From positions 1 through 52,859 of the forward strand of contig DF237551.1 in assembly GCA_000708835.1 (NCBI GenBank): DNA of 52,859 bases. Reading direction: 5' to 3'. Each line of letters opens with the position of its first letter. Within the stretch, counting starts at the first letter, position 1. The notes under the pieces were generated by a model. That model worked only from the letters and a program-made list of their open reading frames with translations. It ran no database searches and was not told where the DNA came from. Source of the DNA: Klebsormidium nitens. Taxonomy: Eukaryota > Streptophyta > Klebsormidiophyceae > Klebsormidiales > Klebsormidiaceae. A program made the translations under genes and the position numbers. This document shows positions 26,101 through 38,100 of the stretch, piece after piece.

Positions 26101-29100
26101 CAGCCCTAGAATATGGGGCCACTGTAATAAGTATTCCCCCTCTCAATGTGTCACAAGGTGTTTGTCAACAACTTGTCTGAGCAACTTTTCTTGGCCACCC
26201 ACCTGCAATCAGTGGTGAAACAAGCCCCGATCAATCCTGAGTAAAGAGAACCCGTTCTTTGCAGCAATTATACACGGCGCTCGTTGACTGCGACAACCTG
26301 CCCGCCGTCATCCAGTCCCTGGGCTGCATCGCCCAGCATCGGGTAGAGCTCTTCGAAAAGCGGGAGGATGACATCATTCGGTTCGTCATCCGGAACCTGA
26401 TGAAGAGGCCTAGCGTGAGTACCTCTATTACTCAGCGCGCTGGCGGTGCAAACCAGTGCAGTCGTTCTCTACCACTGTGGTTCCGTCTTCTATCATAGCC
26501 ATCGAAAATATAGATTTAAGACACAAATCAAGCCGGACGGGAAACATCGGGGTTTCGGACAGTGGAACGGCGAAAGGAGTAACAGATTTCCAGCGCCTTT
26601 GAAGCGTTCGGTTGGCGGCCTGGCGTCTTTGGCTCTCTTTTCTGCACGTGGGAGCGAGGATCCTGAAGTGACACATTCCATAAAACCCTCGAGCAGGGCA
26701 AGAGGTCCTCTTTGCAGATCACCTTCTACTTCGAAAGTTCATTAAATAGGCGTTCAGGCTTTCGTGCAAAGAATGATGCATTTTTGCGTGGCTTTTGTAA
26801 GGCCCAGATTGTGGTATGTTGGATCAAGTCGTACTTGAGCAGAGCACCCTAATCTGAACTGCGGCGGTGCGCAACGTATTTGAATTCTGCATTTGAAACC
26901 CTTCATGTCTTTCAAACTTGCCTGCAGGACGTCGAGGACGACCAAGAGTGGGACGCGCCCAGTTTGGCTTGCTTGCTACAGGTCAGAATAACTTTTTCCC
27001 CGGTCGTTGAATTCGATTTTTGTTCTTGATCTTGCTGGCCTCTCGCGGATGTACCCTTCTTCTTTTTGAACTCAAGTTGACGTCCTAAAGGCGACCCGGT
27101 CATTTGTACCGCACCTCCCCCGAGCAGCGTGGATCCACGTTTGCGCTTTAAGTGCTTCGCCTCCGCTTGTCGCCTGAGTTTGGATGCTCTTGCCTGGTCC
27201 GTCTTTTTGCCGAGGTGCACCTTGATCAGTGCTCACTTGCACTAGGACATGTAATGTGCAGGCGTCAACACGTCATCAAAGATTGCAAATATTGAGGTCT
27301 TACAGATTACGAAGCTTGTTGTAACCGATTGCAAGACCTCTCATAGCTACGGATTGAAGCGTTAGCGCGACATTTTTGATGTTTCTAAGGAAAGTCTTGG
27401 GCAAGAACGGCATGCAAAAGAGGACTAACACACAATCTCCCCGTCTGCCAGACGTACAGCCTGAAGATGCTGGTCAAGAGCTTCTTGCAACCAGACTCCA
27501 CCGGTGGCGCACGGACTACGAAACTGAAGGGGCTTCTAAACCTCCTGTCGAAGCTGATCTCAGGGAACGGCCAGCTGACACCTGGCATCGAGTTCACGTA
27601 AGAGGAATTTGACATTTCCGCTCAATTCATCGGGTTTTTATGTCCTACATCGAGTTGTCAGCAGACTTCAGCGGGACTGTTAACCTGCCTGCCAGCCTCA
27701 ATGAGCATTACCCATGCCCGCCTCCTGTGTCGTCTTCTATTGCCCTCGAAAAGCTATTCTCCTTGCTGCTTTCGAAGCAAACCGTGTACATTCCTGCGGC
27801 ACTAGTGTGATGTCTCGCAAGGAGCATCGGCCGCTTTTGTCGCTATTAATACTCCCATCTCATAAGCAAAGGCTCAACGCCTTATAAGCGGTGGTCATTG
27901 AACCTCGTATCATCTCAACAGCTGTCCTTTTCTTTTCCAGCGAGGTCGACAAAGCCCACGTCCGGCTGGCGGCGGCAAAGGGGATCGTCAGGATCTCACG
28001 CTACCATCATCTGCAAGTGGTACCGGACCTGACAGAGAAGACGAGCCTGGTCGTTCAGGTATGCACCGTTCCCAACGTCGAGAAGTTGCTATATGTACTG
28101 ATTCTAGAATGGATTCTGGCGCTTTGCGTCACAGTGTCAAAGCCTGACTTAGATCTGCAGACGACGGATCTGTGAGCGGTCTGCCTTTGCTGGTTTCACT
28201 AACACGATCACAGATAATCTGGAGTGATGCTCGAGGCTAGGCGACATGCGGTCAAGATTGTGAGGCGAGCAAGTGAAGCGAGTTTCTGGTTGCGAATCTC
28301 AGCTGCCTTACATCGAGAAATCTACTACAGTCTTCTTTCAAACTCTTACCCGCCACCGCACTGCGGCATCAAGTTGCGCTTTCCAGCGTCTGCTGCCTTT
28401 CAAGCCGTCGGATCATGCAACGTGTTATTGGATAGATTTTCAAATTCACCGGCATAAAGTTCGACGCAGCACAAAGTAGCAGTCCCGCACTGCTCCATTC
28501 TCATGTTGGGCCGCTCTGTTCCAGGACCACGCCGTTGAGGTTCGGCGAGACTTTCTGGACAAGGTGCACCGAAGGCTGGTGGAGAAGAAGTTGCTCACCA
28601 AGTGGGCGGTCGTGCTGTCCCTGGCGACGGTGGACGACGATCGGGAGGTGGCGAGCAACGTAAGCAGTTCTCCCCTTTGAATGCATAAAGAGAAGCATGG
28701 CAACATCTCTTGATTGCGCCTATCCAATTGCTTGAGACAGGTATCTTTTTCCTCACAGGCTCGTCGATACCTGGGCGAGTACGTCGAGCTCAAAGCGAAC
28801 GACCCCCTAGCTTTCTGTTGCTGCACCTGCAGCTGACGTCATCAAGTGCTTCGTTCTTAAGCTGCTGCTGACGTCATACAACTGTTTCATACTTTCCTCT
28901 CAGGCCCGTCGATACCTGGGTGAGATCGTCAGGCTCAAGCGGCGCAAGGGCCAGGCTAAGCAGGCGGCTGGGACGGGTCTCGGTTTAGCACGTTGAGCCC
29001 GAATCGAAGTACTCCCGTAGCTTTCCTTCGATTCACTGAGGTGCTGCTGACGACATCGAATGCTTCCTTTTTCCTCTCAGGCCCGTCGTTACCTCGGGGA

Positions 29101-32100
29101 GTTTGTGGAACGCAGAGCGAACGCCTTTCTCTCGGTTGTCTGTCAATGAAGCTGCTGCTGCTGACGCCATTTTTCGTTTCTTGCTGACGTCATCCACTGC
29201 TTCCCTCTCAGGCCCGTCGATACCTGGGCGAGTTCGTGGAGGTCAAGCGGCGCGAGGGCCACGCAAAGCTGGCGGCCGCCGACGAGTCTCGGTTCAATCC
29301 GTCATGCTCGGAATAAGGCCTTCGTTCCAACTCCGTCACCAAACGGCTGCTGACGTCAGCAATTGTTCTGTCCTTTCCCATCAGGCCCGTCGGATTGTGG
29401 AGCTCAAGCAGCGCGAGGGCCACGCAAAGCAGGCGGGCGCGGCCAGGTCTTAGTTCCAGCTCGTCGTGCCCGAAGCGACCGCACTACCAAAGTTTCCTTC
29501 TACTAGCGCCACTGCTGACGTCATTCACTGTTTCCNNNNNNNNNNNNNNNNNNNNGGCGGCTGCGGACAGGGAGCAGCCCGCGAACCTGCTGGCGTTCCA
29601 CCCGGAGCCGCTGCTCATGTACCTGCTGCACCTGCTCGCGCATCACCCGGACTTCCCGGCCGAGGAGGACGCGGGAGACGCGAGCGCGTACGAGATTTTC
29701 CAAAAGTGAGTGCGAAGAAGATCCATAAGGTCTTTCTACGCTTGCTAAAGTGGCGGACTGCCAAACAATATTTGAGGCTTCAGTAGTCTCTCGAGCACTA
29801 CCCGGACTTCCCGGCCGAGGAGGACGCGGGGGACGCGAACGCGCATAAGATCTTCCAAAAGTGAGCCGTAGGGAGAAGCCGTTGGTTCGCTTTCATTTTG
29901 CTGACGTGGCGAACTTTGCTGATGTGGCAAGTTGGCGATGATAGTTAAGGGCTTCAGTAATATGTCGAGCACCATCCGGACTTCCCGGCCGAGGAGGACG
30001 CGGGGGACGCGAGCGCGTACCAGATCTTGCAAAATGAGTGAAGGATGGAACTTGTTGATGGAGATATTGTGCCACGTCTTTCATGACTTGGCGATGGTCA
30101 TGGATACGAGTAGAAGTTATAGCGTCGTGACGAAGCGCTTCTTTGGTCTTGGTGTGAGGTGATATACTCTTTGCAATTCTATTTCCCAATGCTGTTGTGC
30201 TTCAAAGCTGGCACCAAAGGCTCCAGAGGCACTAGCTGCTTCGGAGGGAGCTCTTCACTTCGATCCACGGAAAGGTCAGCAAATCGCAAACACACCGTAT
30301 CGCTTAACCCTGCCAGCATTTAGGGATTATTGGAGACTCTCTTGACGGTAAAGTCCACCTGTGAAGGCTTCAGTCTTTGATAACGAGCTTGCCGGCTACT
30401 TTTTGATACAACATCAAGGCAGCCAGCTTCGTCGGGCTGTCTGAATCTGCTCAAACGGCCTGATGCATATACTGAAGCACTCGCCGGGTTATTTACATCT
30501 ACAAAAGTGGCCCGAAGCCAAAGTCTTCTGAAGGATGGCTGTCGGATCCTCACAAGCATTCTGGCATGTATCTGGAGCAACTTCCCAGTTAGATATAGTG
30601 CACTGCACGCATTTCTGATGTTGCTGACTCTCTGAAAGAAGCTTTCATTTCCAAGCACTAAGCAGTTTGTTTTTCGCAGGATCCTGGTATTCACGCTGAA
30701 GGCGCTGACGCACTCGGACGCGGAGTCGCGGTCGGAGGCGAGCAAGGAGGAGAACGACAACCTGCCGGCGCTGTTTGCGATCCTGCGTCACATCAAGGCC
30801 GCACAGGACGCAGTGGAACCCGACATGAGCGAGGTGAGCTTCTTTCTGGAAATTCTGTGCCTTCATGCGACACAGGACTTTCGATTCGGCATTGAATTGA
30901 ACACGTGTTCAAGTTTCAGTTCATCATGTTCCTCTTTATGACTATTGTTTTGTACTTTTAAGGGTGCGGCACACACAAGGCAACATCTCTTTATCTATGC
31001 TGGGTTGGCTACCAGAACCACACCAACCTTTAAATTACATTTTTTTTTTACACAGTCCTTTTTGCGTACTAGGGGAAGATCAACTTTCGATGCTTGAGGT
31101 CTCTACGGTCACCGTGTTCAGCCCCTTCAGCAATGTTTTGAGACGAACCTCCGTTTTGCCAATCAATGGCAAGACCTTGTCCGACTGATGGGGCTGCTTC
31201 CAAAAGCGCACACATGCGGATGACGCTGATTTGAAAACACGACCTGACGGAAATGTCAATGTAACTCTCGTCATCGGAACTGTCAAAAGTAGGGGCACCG
31301 TGGCGATGTTGTGGCCATGAAGCTTTCGAAGTGCTGGGATCCGTTTGTCTCACTTGCCCCCGTATGTTTGGATGCCACTTGAGTTGGTCTTTTGCGAGCT
31401 TGTTACTGCGTGTCAGATGGAGCCGCCAAATGCTAAGAGGTCTTTTAGATCTCCGGTTCCGAGCCGTCGTTTTTCCAGGTTGCAGTCTTCTCAAGTTGCT
31501 TGCGGCAAGGATACGGCAATACCTGAGACCCGACGCTCAAATTCTGAAGCGTGTTTTTTGACGCCGCCACTTTCTCCCTCTGCTCTTCCTTGTTTCTGAC
31601 ATCTGCTTTTCGTCTTCCGGCTACAACGCAGCTTTTTGAACGTTCCGTTGCAAGCGCTAGGGTTTCCTTGAGCTTGTCCTCCCTGTCAGATGTAAGGAAG
31701 CTGAGAATGCCAAGGACGACTGAACTGTGGGGATGGTACCCAGCGATGTTCTGTTTGAGGGATGGCATATTCCCAATATAAGCCTCGGTCTAGTCGGCAC
31801 CTTGCTCTTGCCCACTCGCCAGCGGAAGCCTTGATTTCTTATGAGTATTCACTGCAAAGCCGATGATGAGAATCATTTTCACAAGACCCGAAGCTTTCGA
31901 GCTGTGGGGAATCTTTTCTACTCAAACCCCTGAGGCAGTGGCAGTGAAAAGAAGGGAGAGTCTTCATATGTTTGTCATTGGTCGACCAAGGCTTTGCGGA
32001 TTAGAGTGGCTTCGTTTTCTTGTTCAACCTTAAAAGGTGCGTTGCCGTTGTGTTAGGATGACAATGAAGAGAGCAGCTGGCAAGATGTCATTAGCTGTCT

Positions 32101-35100
32101 CCGCTCCTCGCCACGATGTCATCCGTGATTGAACTAAATCGCCCACTCACAAATGTGCCCGTTTTTCTTTCCATGAAAGACTCGTTGCACACACTCTGCA
32201 CAGGATAACGCTCTACAGGATAACGCTCTAATGACCACTTGCTTCAAGGGTTGAGCCAAGGCACCAGGTCTTCCTGACGCAACGCTCTAATTTGGTTCTC
32301 ACTTTGTCTGCGTTCAGAGCTCTGCTGAGTCTCGAATTTAGAACGTTTGTTTGTGGTGCTAGCCGCAAAGTTTGATCGGGTGAATCGTAACCACGGCACC
32401 TTTCCTTGCGGAACCGCTCCAAGTCCTGCTTCTTCCGCAAAGCATTCCGCATAAGGTCTGCAACTTTCAAGTTCTCAGATGACGGGGATTTGCTCATAGC
32501 TTAGATGTCTCACTGATGCTACGCTTGAATGAAGGCAGGCGACCGAAGACTCTGCCTCAGGAACCCTGTGCCGTTGTTTCGCACTGGACGAAGTTTCTCT
32601 GTCCATAGCTAGATCTTTCTGCACTCCGTTCAGCAACTTTGGCTGCTTGATTCTAAACTTGGGCCTACGATCCCCCTAGGATTCGCTTGCGCTGGCCCGT
32701 GCTCGCCCCTCCTGCTGCAGCGACGTGGTGGCAATGAAAGTATCCACAGAGCGCTTGGGAATGAAACGTCCCACGCTCACATCTGACGACGCCACCCCAC
32801 CTTTGTTGACGATTCTGCCGCCTTTCGATGTTTCGTAGTACCTCACTCGGGGGCCAGAAATCAGCGGTGCCGTTTTGGAGTCCCCATCAAGAAGGATCCG
32901 AAAAGGCCATCTGTCGAGCTCGGGGTTTTGACGACAAATCGTCTTTGCGGGGTTTTGCTCCTGTTCGCCAACGAGCGTGGGTTTAATCTTTTCTTCATCG
33001 TTATTTTCGCGTCTAACTGCTTTACGTGGTTTTCAGCGATCTGGCCACTTCGGTCTTCCCGGTGATGGAACATTGCATTTCAAACGGCTCTTGCACTTCG
33101 TTTCTGCTTTGTCATGAGCGGTAGAGTTTGGCCTTTCTGGTTTTGTTCACCGCACGCAGGTCATGCTTGTCCGCTTAAAGAAGATGGCGGCAATGCCAAC
33201 AACAGCAGCTGACAAAGTTGTCAAGCCGTGACCGGCACTTGTCCTGATGCCACCTCTTGCTCAAGCTCGTTCTTTCTTCTCAATTGCATTGGATCATGCA
33301 ATTTGCGAGGATCAAGATCAGTGCTGCGTCATTCTGGCTGGAAGGGGAACGACGACGTGGTCCGGACACCCCACGTCGTACATTGACTCCGCTTCTTTGC
33401 GGGAGGCTGGATGTGCTGACGGACCTTCGCTGGCGATTTGGACAGACTTTTCACGGATTTGGCCACACACATTCCCGGGCGAAACGAGTATCATACCCGG
33501 CAATTCCTGTGTGCCATAATAATTGTGTGCCCTAGATTCGTAGACCCCGTGCAAACAAACTGAAAATCCAGCCTTAATCATAAAGCGCGCCATATTCCAC
33601 CCTAACCACCGGGCCAACCCCACCCTTCCCCCGGGCGCCTGTTTCAACGCACACTGCGTGAGGGCACATTATGTTTACCACAGTATCATCAGAGCCACAT
33701 GCGTATGAAGGCATGACCGAATTGGAACATTTTTGGTGGTTGCTTGCAGAGGCTGTACGTGCTGGCCGACCTGTCATTGGCGATCCTGAAGGAGCTGACG
33801 AGCAAGAAGCTGTGGAACAGCGGGGCGTATCCCGGGAAGGTCATCCTGCCGACCGCCTACTACAAGCTTCCGGAAAGCGAGGCCGGGACTTCGGAGAACG
33901 AGGTCGTCAAAACAAAGGTGAATCTAAGAACTCCCTTTTTGAACAGCTATTACAATCTGGGTGCCTGTTTGAAAATTCCGTTTTATGAGGAGTACCCGCG
34001 AATAAGCGAGTACTGCGGGGGACAAAGTTTCTAATGTTGAGTGACCTCGTGAAACGCTTTGGACCCTTTTCTAAGTGTTCGGAGTTGGTTGTCTTTTGGC
34101 AACAGACCAACATAGCCGCTAAAAACAATCGCCCGACGCTGTTTGTAATACATCTGAAGTCTGCGAGTGCCGATTGGACGCCGTCAAGGACCCGTCTTTC
34201 CATCAATCCTTGTAGCAGATTGGGCAAATGTTGACAGGGACCCTCCTTTTGGGTTACTCCGTACTATCAGCACAAGGCAAACGTCCTTGGAAATCAGCAC
34301 GAACAGGTTCTGACCGTTTTATGTTAATGCAGGCGGATGGCAGTCACTTGCCAACGTGCCTACAAAACGTCGAGCTGACGAAAGTGGCCAAGACGCCCCG
34401 GGCACACAAGGCGGCGAACGGAGGGCTGGGGAGCCCCACAGCGAAGGTGACAAGCCTTCCTCTTGTTCTTGTTTTCTGCCGCGCCAGCTTTACCGGGCTT
34501 GAGAGCATCCGTTATCCAGCAGAGCAATACTGATTTCCTGCCGGCCTCATGTAAGGAGTTGGTTCTGATTTGTTGTTTTTGTAACACCAGAACTTCCCGG
34601 CATCAGAAGATAGTAACAGCATATCGTGGGGACAAAAGACTGAGGTGATCTGTTTTGCCGCGTGCAGGTCGGCAGCGCTTCCAAGGGAGAGGGCGGCGCA
34701 CTCGCGCTCACCGGGCGGAAGCGCAAGGCGAGCCAGAAGAAGCTGGCGCAAGCGAGCGAAGACGAGGAAGAGAGCGAGGAGGTGCGGCGTCTTGTTTCAA
34801 CATTCTGTCGTTGTAGTTTGTGAAACAACGCCAATCTCTAGCTTTCGGGACGTCTGCAGGTTTTACGGTGTGTTTTAGAAGATGTCGTGAGTTCCAGAAA
34901 TAGGGTCTGTCTAGCTCGCGGCAATGTTTGGAAGATGTCTTGCCTCGTTGTCCTGAGGCAAAGCTGCAGTTCACTGGCACGCCCGCTGTGTTTGCTCAAT
35001 TCAAGCAGGATTCTGCTTGAAGCTCGCTTTCTGCGAGTCGGACTTTTCTTTCCAGAGCACAGCTAACGTCAATGTGGCAACGATTGACTCTCCCGTTCGA

Positions 35101-38100
35101 GGTCAGTTCAGCCGTTTGCTGATGCAGAGGATAAGAGGGTGAGACTTTGAGGCGTTTTGGAACGCTTGTGAGACTGTTTCTCGCTGGAATCTTGCAGGAC
35201 GAAGAGCCTCCTAATCCAAAGACGCCCAAAACAATGGGGAAGGCCAAAGCTGGAGCATTGACGATTCCGAAAGCAACGCCGAAGCCCCTTGCCGTGGCGG
35301 TAAGTGACGCATCTGCAGCACCAACGAGCACAGTAATGTTTGACCCCTTGGCTTCACTCGCTCAATCTGAACCGCAGCTATTCTGCAAAGAGTGGACATT
35401 AAAGAACATTCCTCTGTTTGTGGTCAAATTAGATGCATTGAGGATGCGAGGAGGTTTGTCATGAGCGGAAATGTTGATCGACATAACAACGTTGAACTTT
35501 CAACGTTGAAAGGTGAAGCGCTTTTCTCATCCCAGACACACTTTCTATCAGGAACTTTTGTACTCCTGTGTCCCCAAACCTGCATACCTTTGCCACTGCT
35601 GAACCGGCTTTATCCTGTGAAAGCAGAGCCCCGCTTGGCGAGACGAGGAAGTGAACGGGGCAGATTCGCAGGCCGTGGGGAAGAGGATTCGCGTGTGGTG
35701 GCCGGAGGACAAGTGGTAAGCGTTACTTTTTAGAAAATCGCGACTCATCTGAGGTTGCAAAGTTGTCAATCTGAATTCTGACGAATAGACTGGAGCTGAT
35801 GCACGACTCGGGTTAGTGTATCTGTTTTCCGATCCCAAGCAATGCACAATTCTTTCGCTGTGAAACGTACCGGATGCTTGTTTCATCAAATTGATGGTTT
35901 GCTACATATGTCTTGTCTTACTTTGTGCAGCTATTACCTGGGTGACGTCACGAGCTTCAATCCGAAGAAGGGCAGCCACAGGGTGAGCGTTTGTGCTGTT
36001 CTCAAGCCAGTTCTGGCCACATCTTCAGCTTCGTTATCGCCTCGGGTTCGTTGTTTGACGTCCTTCATAAGAACGCTTTTGTTGCTCACACCTTCTTGAG
36101 ATTTGATGCCACGACACCAGTTGTTGACCGAGCGCATCGATGCTTTTCCTGTCATTTAGGCTTCCTGGTATATGGTTCCGTCAAGTTTCTTCAATTGTAA
36201 TCTCTCGACCCGCAGGTCTTCGCACTCCCAATCAGCTGTGGGCGCTCGATCACTACGATCCTTTTCAACAATATCTAGACTTTGTCGGCGGCCGCCATGA
36301 TCCCAGATTGCGTCGCATTTGTGAAACATATCTACTCCCTGTTGATAACTCCGAACTGGCCATTGTAATTGTCTGTCTTTTCTTTGCGTTTGACTAGATT
36401 TGGTAAGTCGCGGCAACAGCGAGGAGCTGGTGTTCCCGAGCGCATCGATGCGTCCATATCTATCTACTCTTCCTGCCTTGCGTTTCATTAGCAATTTCTT
36501 ACCTGTGGTTTCCAGTACCCGCGAGTATCTGCACTCCCAGTCAGATGTCGCCGCAGAATCAAACCTTTCCCCTGATTTGCTGTTCGAACCTTGTACGACG
36601 GCGGCGACAATGAGGAGCTGAGCCTAGGAATCATAGGTCACCTCATTATCACATCTTTTCCCTTCCTTGGCTATCTAGATTCTGTACGACGACGGCAACT
36701 GCGAGGAGCTGAACCTGGCGCAGCATCTGTGCAAAAGTCGTTCTTTTTGACTATAACTGCACCATTCCCAAATATGATTGTCTTCTTGTCTCCACTCGCG
36801 TTTATCAAGATTCTGTACGACGACGGCGACCGCGAGGAGCTGAACGTGGCGCAGCATCTCTGAAAGGGTCGTTCATTCTGACTATATTTCCCTTATTCCC
36901 AGTAATATTGTCTTCTTATCTCCTCTTGCGTTTATCCAGATCCTGTACGACGACGGCGACCGCGAGGAGCTTGAATGTGGCGCAGCATTTGTCAGCACTT
37001 TTTCTTTCTGCTTATAACTCCATGATCCTTCATATTGATCGTGTTCTATTCCCTCTTGCGTTTATCTAGATTCTGTATGACGACGGCGTCCGCGGGGAGC
37101 TGAACCTGGCGCAGCAGCGGTGCAAAAGTTGTTCGTTCTGACTCTGACTGCATCATTCCCAAATATGATTGTCTTCTTATCTCCTCTCGCGTTTATCTAG
37201 ATTCTATACGACGACGGCGACCGCGAGGAGCTGAACCTGGCGCAGCAGCGGTGGGACTTTGTGGACGATTCCGGGAACCTGCGCGACTCCGAGGAGGACC
37301 GCGCGCGCAAGTTGGGCGTGCGCGCGCTCACGGCGCCCGCCACCCCGAGCCGGCGCGGCCGCAAGTCGCCCGGGAAGAAGCGCCCCGCGAAGAAGACCCC
37401 GAAAGCCGACGCAAAGGCGGAGGAACTAGAGGAGGGGGGAAATGAGGAGACGGGAGAAGAGCCGGCGAAGAACAAGGAAGAGCCGAAGAAGAAAGCTGCG
37501 CGCGGGAAAAAGGGGAAGGCTGAGACGGAGGTCGAAGCGGCGGAGGTGGGGGCGAGTCCGGAGAAGAAGAAGAGAGGGAAGCAAAAGGAAGAGGAGGATG
37601 CGGAGGTGAAAGAAGATGAGACGATAGAGGAAGCCCCCGAGGCCGAAGAGGAGGAAGAAGAGACGCCGAAAGCGAAGCGAGGGAAGGGCCGGAAGCGGGC
37701 GGGCGCAAGTCCCCGGGCGAAAGGCGGCAGGAGTCGCAAGAAGGCCGACGCGCCGGCGGTGTCAAGTGAGGTCGCCGTTACCCCCCCGGAGGAGGCGGCG
37801 CCGGAGGGGGAGCCCTCTGGGGGGGTGGCTGTGCCTGAGAAGAAGGGGGGGCGCGTGGGAAAGGCGGCGAGTCCCAAGGGGAGGAAGCCCGCGCGGGGGG
37901 GGAAGAGGCAGAGCGCAAAAGAGGCAAAGGCGGTGAAGCAAGTGAAGGCCGCGATCACGGAGAAGGATGAGGAAGAGGCGGAGGAGAAACTAGAGGTGGA
38001 GGAAGTGGGGGACGAGCGGGAGGCGAAGCGGAGGTGAGAGGGTGCTCCATTCTCTGCTTTTTCAGGTTATGGCATTCTCGGTTTTTGGTATTATTGTTTT

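Noticed and set aside
28240-28300. Possible decayed copy of the PDS5 exon 19 start (GACATGCGGTCAAGATTGTGAGGCGAG-like)
   Set aside because: Similarity to the exon start is too weak by eye to separate from chance, unlike the other junction copies.
32212-32232. Short repeat of AGGATAACGCTCTA as an insertion target duplication
   Set aside because: The two 15-bp units are directly adjacent, with no element between them, so this is a simple tandem duplication.
37197-37958. A 253-codon minus-strand frame across PDS5 exon 28
   Set aside because: Ser/Ala/Pro/Phe-rich composition is the mirror of the Lys/Glu-rich tail on the plus strand; it is a shadow of that exon.
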